NCBI GenBank assembly: GCA_013362835.1
Contig: JABFVJ010000280.1
Span: 1-11,741, forward strand
DNA length: 11,741 bases
From: Nonomuraea sp.
Lineage (GTDB): Bacteria > Actinomycetota > Actinomycetes > Streptosporangiales > Streptosporangiaceae
Direction: 5' to 3'
The notes beneath the pieces are model-generated. The model had not been told where the DNA came from, ran no database searches, and worked only from the letters and a program-made list of their open reading frames with translations. Both the position numbers and the translations under genes were made by a program. Below, piece by piece: positions 1-6,433 of the stretch. Within the stretch, counting starts at the first letter, position 1. Every line of letters starts with the position of its first letter.

Positions 1-494
1 CCGCGGCCGGCGGCCTGGGCGCGCAGCAGCGCCGGGATGCCCGCGCCGCGCCCGTGCACGACGCCGGGCCTGACCACGGAGCCGCCGCCGTCGAGGATCA
101 GCCGCTCGATCTCGTCCCGGTACGCCACGAGCGGAATCGGATCGGCCTGACTGTCCTCGTGCCCGTCCCGGGTGGCCCCCAGCACCCATACGCCGCTGGT
201 GAAGACGACCTTCCTGCCCGCGCCGGCGAGCACGGCGACCGTGGCGAGGTCGGCGTCCCTGTCGCCGGTCAGCTGGGCGGCGACCACGATCGCGTCGATG
301 TCGGGGGTGATCGCGGTGGCGAGCGAGGAGGGGTCGGCCAGGTCGCCGTACCGCTCGTCGGCCACGCCCGGCACCCGCCTGCCCCCGTCGGCGGCGGGAC
401 GTACCAGGACGGCCACCTCGTGCCCCTGCTCGGCCAGCCGCTCGACCACGGCCCCGCCGATGTACCCGGTCGCGCCCAGCACCAGAACCTTCAT
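1..494 (-). CDS. NAD(P)-binding SDR / NmrA-type oxidoreductase, 3' end outside window
   Basis: The minus-strand frame opens with ATG at 494 and stays open for 164 codons to the window edge, so the C-terminus is missing. It begins MKVLVLGATGYIGGAVVERL, a Rossmann beta-alpha-beta with GxxGxxG at residues 7-13. D51-L-A (after RYG) and the FTSGVWVLGA strand around residues 98-107 match extended or atypical short-chain dehydrogenases and NAD-dependent epimerases. VVRPGVVHGRG (residues 140-150) is the usual post-active-site segment. The Tyr that could be catalytic (Y125) is followed by RDEIE and not by the YxxxK lysine, so this is probably an atypical SDR, and no substrate can be assigned. GGTGGG lies 5 bases before the start and is a modest ribosome binding site. 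The gene diverges from the marR gene across an operator-like region, so MarR control is the obvious inference. Confidence 0.85.
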   Translation of the reverse strand, partial: MKVLVLGATGYIGGAVVERLAEQGHEVAVLVRPAADGGRRVPGVADERYGDLADPSSLATAITPDIDAIVVAAQLTGDRDADLATVAVLAGAGRKVVFTSGVWVLGATRDGHEDSQADPIPLVAYRDEIERLILDGGGSVVRPGVVHGRGAGIPALLRAQAAGR

Positions 495-502
495 CGGTCC
501 CA

Positions 503-571
503 CCTCAAACATTTCTACGTTGAACATTTCGACGCGGAGGACGCTAACGCATGACCTCGAACATTTCAACA
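503..571. promoter_or_regulatory. Three AACATTTC-centred operator-like sites in the divergent SDR/marR promoter region
   Basis: AACATTTC occurs at 508-515, 523-530 and 560-567. Extended to 17 bp, the middle copy (518-534) is CGTTGAACATTTCGACG. This is an inverted repeat with 7-bp arms matching at 6 of 7 positions around a CAT centre. The copies at 503-519 and 555-571 keep the core but match at only 4 of 7 arm positions. The first two sites overlap by 2 bp beside the SDR start. The third lies just upstream of the marR -10 element. The arrangement suits a MarR dimer repressing both directions. That it binds this MarR is inferred from position alone. Confidence 0.6.
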
Positions 572-583
572 TCAAAGCTTTGG

Positions 584-595
584 TAGGCTGTCCCC
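584..595 (+). promoter_or_regulatory. Candidate -10 element of marR, probably leaderless
   Basis: TAGGCT at 584-589 fits the actinobacterial TANNNT -10 pattern. It is followed by only 6 bases before the GTG start at 596. No Shine-Dalgarno-like purine run precedes the GTG, so transcription probably starts at or next to the start codon. No good -35 hexamer is visible; the expected place (about 561-566) falls inside the third operator copy. Confidence 0.5.
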
Positions 596-1093
596 GTGGA
601 CGACGCGGTCGACGTGATTCTCGGGCAGTGGGCCCGCACCCGCCCCGACGTCGACGTGTCCCCGATGGGCGTCGTCGGCCGGGTCTCGCGCGCCTCCCGC
701 CTGCTGGAGCGCGGCGTGAAGGACTTCTTCGCCGAGCACGGCCTGGAGGCGTGGGAGTTCGACATGCTGGCCACGCTGCTGCGCGCCGGCGACGACACCA
801 CCATGTGCATGAAGGACCTGTCGGCCTCCGCGATGGTCAGCCCGGGCGCGCTCACCAACCGGATGGACCACCTCGTCAAGCGCGGCCTGGTCGACCGCTG
901 GCAGGCGCCCCACAACCGCCGCATGACGCTGGTGTGCCTCACCGACGAGGGCAGGCGCGTGGCCGACGACATGCTCGAACGGCACGCCGCCAACGAGGAG
1001 CGCCTGCTCGCGGGCCTTCAGGAGGCCGACCGCGAGGCCCTGGCCGGCCTGCTGCGCAAGCTCCTGGTCTCCCTCGGCGACACGTCCCAGTGA
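596..1093 (+). CDS. MarR family transcriptional regulator
   Basis: This 165-residue protein has the usual MarR length. The order is an N-terminal dimerisation helix, then a winged helix-turn-helix. MKDLSASAMVSPGALTNRMD (about residues 72-91) holds the helix-turn-helix with its recognition helix, LVKRGLVDR follows, and the wing is PHNRRMTLVCLTDEGRR (residues 105-121). A long C-terminal helix completes the dimer interface. MarR proteins are dimeric repressors that usually control an adjacent divergent gene and release DNA on binding a small ligand or on cysteine oxidation. Two cysteines (C71 and C114) are present, but no redox function can be concluded. The GTG start at 596 is chosen because it follows a good -10 at leaderless spacing. 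Its divergent neighbour is an SDR gene and its downstream neighbour a methyltransferase only 6 bp away. The likely targets are its own promoter and the SDR gene. Confidence 0.9.
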   Translation: MDDAVDVILGQWARTRPDVDVSPMGVVGRVSRASRLLERGVKDFFAEHGLEAWEFDMLATLLRAGDDTTMCMKDLSASAMVSPGALTNRMDHLVKRGLVDRWQAPHNRRMTLVCLTDEGRRVADDMLERHAANEERLLAGLQEADREALAGLLRKLLVSLGDTSQ

Positions 1094-1099
1094 GCCCAC

Positions 1100-2263
1100 G
1101 TGGATCTTGACGCGTTCACCGAGCTGCTGACCCCGCGCGGGCAGCGGGCGCTCGCCGAGGCCGTCGAGCTGACCGGCGCCGATCCCGTCGCCGCCGCCAC
1201 CAGGCTGCGCCGCACCTACGACGCCGCGCTCACCTCCGCCGCGCTGACCCAGGCGGGGCTGCGGGAGCGCGCGAAGGCGAAGTTCGGCGCGGACGCCGCG
1301 AAGATGTACTTCACCCCGCACGGCCTGGAGCAGTCCACCCGCACGGAGGTCGCAGAGCACCGCGCCCGCCGGGTGCGTGACGTGCGCGTGCTCGACGCCT
1401 GTTGCGGGGTCGGGGGCGACTTCCTGGCGCTCGCGCGGGCCGGCTGCGCCGTCGACGCGGTCGACCTCGACCCGCTGACCGTCGCGGTGGCGAGGGCCAA
1501 CGCCGAGGCGCTGGGGCTCGCCGGCCAGGTGCGGGTCAGCGTGGGCGACGCGGCGGAGGCCGAGCCGGAGGCGTACGACGTGCTGTTCGCCGACCCGGCG
1601 CGGCGCGGCGGCAAGGGCAGGACGTTCGACCCCATGGCGTACTCGCCGCCGTGGCCGGTGGTGCTCGACCTGGTCGCGCGGGCGCGGCGGGCGTGTCTCA
1701 AGGTCGCCCCCGGCATCCCGTACGAGTTCATCCCCGAGGGCGCCGAGGCCGAATGGGTCTCCTACAAGGGCGAGGTCAAGGAGGCCACCCTCTGGACCGG
1801 CACCGGCACCGGCGCCGCCCACCGCGCCACCCTGCTGCCCTCCGGCCACACCTTGGCGGCCACCGGCGCGCAGGCCCCCGTGGGCCCGGTGGGCCGCTAC
1901 GTCTACGAGCCCGACGGCGCCGCGATCCGGGCCCACCTCGTCGGCGAGGTGACCGAAATGATCAACGGCCGCCTGCCCGACCCCATGATCGCCTACATCA
2001 CCGCCGACGAGCCCGTGGACACCCCATGGGCGTCCCGCTACGAAGTGGACGAGGTCATCCCGTTCTCCCTGAAAAGGCTACGGACGGCCCTGCGCGCGCG
2101 GCGAATCGGAAATGTCACCATCAAAAAGCGCGCATCCGCGGTCGACATCGAGCGCCTCCGTACAGACCTCCGACTTTCCGGCGAAAATTCCGGGGTCATT
2201 ATCCTGACCCGCATTCTCGATAAACCCTCGGTTATCATCTGCAACCCCACCCCACCAGCCTGA
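1100..2263 (+). CDS. Class I SAM-dependent methyltransferase with C-terminal THUMP-like domain
   Basis: A 387-residue protein. After a helical N-terminal region, the SAM-binding motif I is VLDACCGVGGD (residues 97-107), the acidic end of beta 2 is VDLDP (residues 121-125), and DPARR (residues 165-169) takes the place of the catalytic motif IV. The C-terminal stretch from about residue 315 (DEVIPFSLKRLRTAL, IKKRA, GVIILTRILDKPSVII) fits the THUMP-like domain found behind such methyltransferases in actinobacteria. An RNA, probably tRNA, substrate is inferred from that domain; the modified base is unknown. The GTG start lies 6 bp after the marR stop, so the two are probably cotranscribed, although no clear ribosome binding site is visible. 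The last 65 or so codons use many more A/T-ending codons (AAA, CTA, GGA, AAT, ATT, GTT) than the rest of the gene. Confidence 0.85.
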   Translation: MDLDAFTELLTPRGQRALAEAVELTGADPVAAATRLRRTYDAALTSAALTQAGLRERAKAKFGADAAKMYFTPHGLEQSTRTEVAEHRARRVRDVRVLDACCGVGGDFLALARAGCAVDAVDLDPLTVAVARANAEALGLAGQVRVSVGDAAEAEPEAYDVLFADPARRGGKGRTFDPMAYSPPWPVVLDLVARARRACLKVAPGIPYEFIPEGAEAEWVSYKGEVKEATLWTGTGTGAAHRATLLPSGHTLAATGAQAPVGPVGRYVYEPDGAAIRAHLVGEVTEMINGRLPDPMIAYITADEPVDTPWASRYEVDEVIPFSLKRLRTALRARRIGNVTIKKRASAVDIERLRTDLRLSGENSGVIILTRILDKPSVIICNPTPPA

Positions 2264-2458
2264 ACAAACCAAACCAGTCATTCTTCCGCTAAACGCGATC
2301 TTTCACGTCGGCCCTGCCGGACCTTGATCGAAAGGCTAAGGTGGACGGGCGGGAGTTCTCCCCCATGTGCGGTAACCCGCGTTCTCGCTCTTTCATCTGC
2401 AAACCGGACCTATCCCACCGCTGCGCGGCTGACCGTCGGCGAGCGAAGGAGCCTTTCG
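2264..2458 (+). other. Gene-free leader region of the coiled-coil gene
   Basis: About 195 bases without a credible gene, less GC-rich than its surroundings at the left end. TAAGGT at 2337-2342 fits TANNNT and is a possible -10, but no convincing -35 is seen 16-18 bases upstream. A short inverted repeat GGGAG-TT-CTCCC lies at 2351-2362, just downstream of that candidate. No terminator-type stem follows the methyltransferase stop. The frame of the downstream protein is open back to a TTG at 2324, but this part is not supported as coding. Confidence 0.4.
2445..2451 (+). promoter_or_regulatory. Ribosome binding site fixing the start of the coiled-coil protein
   Basis: GAAGGAG is a near-perfect Shine-Dalgarno sequence located 7 bases before the in-frame GTG at 2459. 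It favours that start over the TTG at 2324, 45 codons upstream, which has no comparable site. Confidence 0.75.
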
Positions 2459-4255
2459 GTGGACCTTTCCAACCACACCACCCTTCTCCAGGCAGGGGGC
2501 CATTCCGGCATCTCCGAGAGGATGCGAGACCTCCTCGCGCGCGCTGCCCAGGACCATGTGTACGAGCAGCGCACGCAGGGGGCCGTGCTCGACGAGATCC
2601 GCCAGCGCCTTGAAGGCATGGAGTGGCTCCTGCGCGAGGTGCGCGAACGCGAGCTCGGCGGCCTGAGCGGCACCCTCGAGTCGGTGAGCGGCCGGCTCGA
2701 CGACATCACCGCCAAGCCGCCCATGTGGGCCGAGGGCCTGGCCCAGCACGTCGAGGCCGTACGCGACCACGTCGACGCCGTCGGGGAGAAGATCGGCCAT
2801 GTCGACGCCCGCGTCGCCCCCGTGGCCGAGCTGCCGAGCCTGTGGGCCGACCTCGGCACCGTGGGCGAGGCCGTCGACGAGGCGCTCAAACGCCTGCAGT
2901 CCGTGCTCGACACCACCGACGGCATCAGCCAGGGCATGTCCGACTTCACCACCAAGCTGGCGCATCTCAACACCAGCATGGAGGCCGCGGCCAGCCGCTT
3001 CACCCGGCTCGACAAGTCGGTCGCCGACCTGTCGGGCCGTACGGACCGGGTCGAGAGCGCGCTCGGCGACCTGACCGAGAGCGTCACCACCACGGCCGCC
3101 CAGATGACGGTCAAGATCGACGCGGCCGAGCAGCGCCTCAACACCCGCCTCGACGACACCGACCTCCAGGTCGCCGCCCGCCTCGACGAGACCGACAAGC
3201 GCCTGTCCGGCCGGCTCGACGAGACCGACGAGCGGCTGACCGCGCGGCTCGGCCAGTCCGACGAGCGGGTGGCCGCCCGGCTCGACGAGGCCGACCAGCG
3301 GCTCGCGGTCCGGCTGACCGACATCGAGCAGCGGCTCGGCGCCCGCCTCGACGAGGCCGACCAACACCTCGCCGTGCAGCTCGGGGAGAGCGAGCAGCGG
3401 CTCAACGGGCGGCTCGACGGCGTCGACTCCCGGCTCGACCGGGTCGAGGGCAAGCTCGTCGGGCTCGACACCAGGATCACCGGCTTCGACGGGCGGCTGG
3501 AGTCCGCCGACGAGTGCCTGGCCGACATCGACACGAGGCTCGACGGCATCGACGGCCGCGTGGGCGGCGTCGACAAGCGGCTCACCTCGGTCGACAGCCA
3601 GCTCGGCGGCATCGGCAAGCGCCTCGGCAGCCTCGACGGCCACCTGGCCCGCCACGACGACCGCTTCGACGCGCTCGACGGCCGCCTCGGCTCGGTCGAC
3701 GAACGGGTGTCGGCCACCGACCAACACCTCACCGAGACCGCGATGCGCAACGAGGGCCGCTTCAACAAGCTCGACAACCAGATGGAGTCGATCGACGAGC
3801 GGCTCGTCGAGGCCGAGGAGCACCTGATCACCCGCTTCGACACCCTCGACGGCCAGTTCAGCGGCCTCGACACCCGCTTCAACGGCCTCGACACCCACAT
3901 GAACGGCCTGGCCACCCGGGCCGAGCAGGCCAGCGAGCACCTGGAGTCGGTCGACGACCGGATCGAGGCCATGAACCAGCACGTGAGCCAGCTCCCCGCC
4001 GCCCTGGCCATCCCCGACCGGGTCGGCGAGCTGATCCAGTCTCAGGCCGGCGCGCAGGCCGACCGCCTTTCGGCCGCCGCCGATGCGCTGACCGAGCTGG
4101 TGCGCTCCCGGCCCGACCGTGACGAGATCGGCGAGACCGTCAGCGGCATCGTGCAGCCCGCGACCGACGACCTCACCAAGCGGCTGGCCACGCTGGAGGA
4201 GACCATGCTGGCCCTGGCCGAGGCCCTGCTCCGGCCCACCAGGACGAAGGACTGA
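2459..4255 (+). CDS. Long repetitive coiled-coil protein, function unknown
   Basis: Starting at GTG 2459 the product is 598 residues, hydrophilic, with no signal peptide or membrane segment, so probably cytoplasmic. Residues 1-218 are mainly helical with weak repeats (TLESVSGRLDDI, HVEAVRDHVDAVGEKIGHVD). Residues 219-317 are nine consecutive 11-residue units of the type RLDETDxRLxx. Residues 318-422 are fifteen consecutive 7-residue units of the type RLxxxDx. From 423 to about 511 heptads continue with two 11-residue units interposed (423-433 and 455-465). The C-terminal part, 515-598, is helical and less regular. I can see no enzymatic motif and only one cysteine (in CLADIDT). Similar heptad-rich proteins act as scaffolds, filaments or spacers, and database hits to apolipoprotein- or laminin-like names would be compositional. 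It stands alone, ending just before a bidirectional terminator. The role is unknown. Confidence 0.8.
   Translation: MDLSNHTTLLQAGGHSGISERMRDLLARAAQDHVYEQRTQGAVLDEIRQRLEGMEWLLREVRERELGGLSGTLESVSGRLDDITAKPPMWAEGLAQHVEAVRDHVDAVGEKIGHVDARVAPVAELPSLWADLGTVGEAVDEALKRLQSVLDTTDGISQGMSDFTTKLAHLNTSMEAAASRFTRLDKSVADLSGRTDRVESALGDLTESVTTTAAQMTVKIDAAEQRLNTRLDDTDLQVAARLDETDKRLSGRLDETDERLTARLGQSDERVAARLDEADQRLAVRLTDIEQRLGARLDEADQHLAVQLGESEQRLNGRLDGVDSRLDRVEGKLVGLDTRITGFDGRLESADECLADIDTRLDGIDGRVGGVDKRLTSVDSQLGGIGKRLGSLDGHLARHDDRFDALDGRLGSVDERVSATDQHLTETAMRNEGRFNKLDNQMESIDERLVEAEEHLITRFDTLDGQFSGLDTRFNGLDTHMNGLATRAEQASEHLESVDDRIEAMNQHVSQLPAALAIPDRVGELIQSQAGAQADRLSAAADALTELVRSRPDRDEIGETVSGIVQPATDDLTKRLATLEETMLALAEALLRPTRTKD
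3113..3409 (+). repeat. Nine in-frame 33-bp units coding for 11-residue (hendecad) repeats
   Basis: Units begin every 33 bp from the AAG codon at 3113. The encoded series is KIDAAEQRLNT, RLDDTDLQVAA, RLDETDKRLSG, RLDETDERLTA, RLGQSDERVAA, RLDEADQRLAV, RLTDIEQRLGA, RLDEADQHLAV, QLGESEQRLNG. Hydrophobic Leu/Ile/Val recur at positions 2 and 9 of each unit, the spacing of an 11/3 coiled coil. There are no insertions or deletions in the run, and the units diverge at synonymous and charged positions, so this is an old and constrained repeat. Confidence 0.85.
3410..3724 (+). repeat. Fifteen in-frame 21-bp units coding for 7-residue (heptad) repeats
   Basis: The 7-residue period starts directly after the last 11-residue unit. 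The units run from RLDGVDS and RLDRVEG through RLDGIDG and RVGGVDK to RLGSVDE and RVSATDQ. Typical positions are R/K/H/Q at 1, a hydrophobic residue at 2 and 5, and D/E at 6. Fifteen units fit without a phase break. Beyond 3724 the pattern continues with two 11-residue units between heptads. Confidence 0.85.
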
Positions 4256-4261
4256 GGCCGA

Positions 4262-4295
4262 AGTCCGGCAGCGGGGCGAACCCCGCTGCCGGGCT
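4262..4295. terminator. Strong bidirectional terminator between convergent genes
   Basis: CCGGCAGCGGGG (4265-4276), a CGAA loop (4277-4280) and CCCCGCTGCCGG (4281-4292) form a perfect 12-bp stem. Three further pairs (A-T, G-C, G-U in RNA) extend it to 4262 and 4295. It lies 6 bases past the coiled-coil stop and touches the tsaD stop codon. There is no U-tract on either side, which is common for actinobacterial stem terminators. Confidence 0.85.
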
Positions 4296-5326
4296 CAGAC
4301 GTGGACGGTCGTGATCGGCAGCGACGAGTCCGCCGGAATCTCCAGGGTCGACGGCGTGACCCCCGCCGCCACCAGGTCGGACCCGAGGGCGGCGACCATG
4401 GCGCCGTTGTCGGTGCACAGCCCCGGCCGCGGCACCCGCAGCCGTACGCCCGCCGCGTCGCAGCGTTCCTGGGCGAGGGCCCGCAGCCGCGAGTTGGCCG
4501 CCACGCCGCCGCCGATCAGCAGGTCGTGCACGTCGTACTTCCTGCACGCCTGCAGCGCCTTGCGGGTCAGCACGTCGACCACGGCCTCCTGGAAGGAGGC
4601 GGCGACGTCGGGCACGTGGATGGACTGGCCGGACGCCTCGCGCGCCTCGACCCAGCGGGCGACCGCGGTCTTGAGCCCGGAGAAGGAGAAGTCGAGCGTG
4701 CCGTCGTCGATCTTGCCGCGCGGGAAGGACACGGCGGTGCCCGAGCCCTCGCGGGCGGCCCTGTCGATGTGGGGGCCGCCGGGGAAGGGCAGCCCGAGCA
4801 CCCGCGCCACCTTGTCGAACGCCTCCCCCGCCGCGTCGTCGACGGTGGAGCCGAGCGAGATCACGTCGTCGGCGACGTCGGGCACGAGCAGCAGCGAGGA
4901 GTGGCCGCCCGAGACCAGCATGGCGATGCACGGCTTGGGCAGCGGGCCGTGTTCGAGCTGGTCGACGGCCACGTGGGCGGCCAGGTGGTTGACCCCGTAG
5001 AGGGGCACGCCGAGGCCCAGCGCATAGGACTTGGCGGCGGCGACGCCCACCAGCAGCGCCCCGGCGAGACCCGGGCCGGCGGTGACGGCGATGGCGTCGA
5101 TGTCGGAGAACTTGAGCCCGGCCTCGGCCAGCGCCGCCTCCACGGTCGGCGTCATGGCCTCCAGGTGGGCGCGTGAGGCGACCTCGGGCACCACGCCGCC
5201 GAACCTGGCGTGTTCTTCCATGCTGGAGGCGATGGTGTTGGCGAGGAGGGTGTGGCCTCTGACGATGCCGATGCCGGTCTCGTCGCAGGACGTCTCGATG
5301 CCCAGGACCAGGGGTGCGTCAGCCAT
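4295..5326 (-). CDS. tsaD: tRNA N6-adenosine threonylcarbamoyltransferase TsaD
   Basis: The 343-residue length is typical. TsaD transfers the threonylcarbamoyl group from TC-AMP to A37 of tRNAs reading ANN codons, within the TsaB-TsaD-TsaE complex in the cytoplasm. Visible signatures are the N-terminal ASKHA nucleotide-binding strand [10 protein letters not shown] (residues 9-18), metal ligands H114 and H118 in NHLAAHVA, the [10 protein letters not shown] phosphate loop (139-148), SFSGLKTA (214-221), [11 protein letters not shown] (272-282), and the third metal ligand D306 in [16 protein letters not shown] upstream supports the ATG at 5326. The start overlaps the end of rimI by 8 bp, so translation is probably coupled. 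It is the last gene of the minus-strand cluster and ends in the shared terminator. All key residues are present, and this is expected to be essential or near-essential. Confidence 0.97.
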   Translation of the reverse strand: MADAPLVLGIETSCDETGIGIVRGHTLLANTIASSMEEHARFGGVVPEVASRAHLEAMTPTVEAALAEAGLKFSDIDAIAVTAGPGLAGALLVGVAAAKSYALGLGVPLYGVNHLAAHVAVDQLEHGPLPKPCIAMLVSGGHSSLLLVPDVADDVISLGSTVDDAAGEAFDKVARVLGLPFPGGPHIDRAAREGSGTAVSFPRGKIDDGTLDFSFSGLKTAVARWVEAREASGQSIHVPDVAASFQEAVVDVLTRKALQACRKYDVHDLLIGGGVAANSRLRALAQERCDAAGVRLRVPRPGLCTDNGAMVAALGSDLVAAGVTPSTLEIPADSSLPITTVHV

Positions 5327-5765
5327 CCAGCTTCCTTCTCATCATGATCGCGTCGGTGCCGTCGTCGTAGTAGCGGCGGCGGGTGCCGATCTCCTCGAAC
5401 CCGAAATGTCGGTAGACGCCCTGGGCGCGCGGGTTGTCGGCGCGTACCTCAAGGAAGATCTCACGGGTGCCCCTGCGCGTGGCCTCGGCCAGGAGCTCGG
5501 TGAGCAGCGCGCCGCCGATGCCCGTGCCCTGGTGCTTGTCGAGCACGGCGATGGTCTGCACGTCGGCCTGGTCGGCCGCGGCGGCGAGCCCGGCGTAGCC
5601 GATGATCTCGTCGTCGACCAGGGCCACCACGTAGTGGCGCGAGCGCGGCATGTCGGCGAGCTCGCCGCGCATCATGCCCTCGCTCCACGCGTCGAGCGGG
5701 AACGTGGCGCGCTCGATCGCCATGACCGCGGGCAGGTCGGCCACGGTCATCGGACGGAGTCTCAC
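5319..5765 (-). CDS. rimI: Ribosomal protein S18-alanine N-acetyltransferase RimI
   Basis: A GNAT-fold protein of 148 residues, the usual RimI size. The acetyl-CoA pyrophosphate loop is [11 protein letters not shown] (residues 78-88), fitting Q/RxxGxG/A. The RimI signature [20 protein letters not shown] (residues 104-123) contains the catalytic Glu (E106) and the general-acid Tyr (Y118). The family acetylates the N-terminal alanine of ribosomal protein S18; in actinobacteria relaxed specificity is known. The GTG start at 5765 lies within a GTGA overlap with the tsaB stop, and the stop overlaps the tsaD start by 8 bp, giving the standard translationally coupled tsaB-rimI-tsaD order. Confidence 0.95.
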   Translation of the reverse strand: MRLRPMTVADLPAVMAIERATFPLDAWSEGMMRGELADMPRSRHYVVALVDDEIIGYAGLAAAADQADVQTIAVLDKHQGTGIGGALLTELLAEATRRGTREIFLEVRADNPRAQGVYRHFGFEEIGTRRRYYDDGTDAIMMRRKLDG

Positions 5766-6406
5766 GCCGTCACCTTCTTGGGCGCGCCCGGCACCACCGC
5801 GTCGGGCCTGCGCAGGTAGATGGGGCGCGGCGGGTCGAGCGGGGTGCCCGCGGCGAGCCGCTCGGCGGCCAGCGCGGCCAGCGCCCCCGCGTAGGGGTAG
5901 GGCGGAGCGTCACTCCGGCCCAGGACGTCGGGATAGAGCGCGGCGCCCGCGCCCACGACCGGCAGCCCCTCCACGGGGACGTCGGCGGGACGGTCGACGA
6001 AGGGGCCGTCGGCTCTGGTGCGCAGGTCCTGGTAACGCGCCCAGAACACCTCCTTGCGCCGGGCGTCGGTGGCCACCAGGAACGGGCCGTCGAGCCCGCT
6101 GCCGTAGGCGACGGCGTCGAGGGTGCAGACGCCGTACGCGGGGACGGCGAGCGTGGTCGCCAGGCCCTGAGCGGTCATCAGGCCGACGCGCAGGCCCGTG
6201 TAGGGCCCGGGGCCGCTGCCCGCGACGATGGCCGTCACGTCGCGGAGGGCCGCGCCCGCCTCGGTCAGCACGAGCTCGATGGTGGGGACGAGCAGCTCGC
6301 CGTGGCGGCGGGCGTCGATCGTCGTGGACTCGGCGAGCACCCGCTCGCCGTCGTGGAGCGCGGCGGTGACGGCGGGCGTCGCGGTATCAAAGGCCAGGAC
6401 CAGCAC
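5762..6406 (-). CDS. tsaB: tRNA threonylcarbamoyladenosine biosynthesis protein TsaB
   Basis: A 214-residue ASKHA-fold protein. TsaB is the inactive paralogue of TsaD that dimerises with it and is needed for t6A37 synthesis. It opens with LVLAFDTATPAVTAAL, has the RRHGELLVPTIELVL dimerisation helix region (residues 33-47), and the highly typical GSGPGPYTGLRVGL (residues 63-76). The TsaD metal-binding histidines are absent, as expected. The C-terminus PIYLRRPDAV is also characteristic. The GTG start at 6406 has no ribosome binding site but sits 8 bases after TAGGCT, so it may be read from a leaderless transcript. It is 27 bp downstream of the kinase gene. Confidence 0.96.
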   Translation of the reverse strand: MLVLAFDTATPAVTAALHDGERVLAESTTIDARRHGELLVPTIELVLTEAGAALRDVTAIVAGSGPGPYTGLRVGLMTAQGLATTLAVPAYGVCTLDAVAYGSGLDGPFLVATDARRKEVFWARYQDLRTRADGPFVDRPADVPVEGLPVVGAGAALYPDVLGRSDAPPYPYAGALAALAAERLAAGTPLDPPRPIYLRRPDAVVPGAPKKVTA

Positions 6407-6420
6407 GACTGTTTAGCCTA
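6407..6420 (-). promoter_or_regulatory. Candidate -10 element for tsaB-rimI-tsaD, possibly leaderless
   Basis: On the minus strand TAGGCT occupies 6420-6415 and is followed by AAACAGTC and then the GTG start at 6406. The hexamer equals the one before marR, and the 8-base gap would place transcription initiation at the start codon. The -35 region (about 6443-6438) reads CTGGGT, which is poor. The promoter is therefore plausible but not certain. Confidence 0.45.
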
Positions 6421-6433
6421 CCCGCCGCACGGC

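Noticed and set aside
54..554. Plus-strand open frame opposite the SDR gene
   Set aside because: The minus strand gives a clear Rossmann protein, and the plus-strand product is low-complexity with a terminus running through the operator repeats.
572..1936. 454-codon minus-strand open frame opposite marR and the methyltransferase
   Set aside because: It spans two well-supported plus-strand genes and encodes a Gly/Val/His/Arg-rich string typical of an antisense frame in high-GC DNA.
2324..2458. TTG start at 2324 for the coiled-coil protein
   Set aside because: No ribosome binding site precedes the TTG, and the extra 45 residues are not repeat-like. GAAGGAG 7 bases before the GTG at 2459 is much better.
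2393..4011. Two very long minus-strand open frames (over 500 codons) opposite the coiled-coil gene
   Set aside because: They mirror the 33- and 21-bp repeats of the plus-strand gene. Their products are Ser/Arg- or Val/Glu/Gly-rich low-complexity strings with no domain and no ribosome binding site, while the plus frame has a strong Shine-Dalgarno and a heptad logic at protein level.
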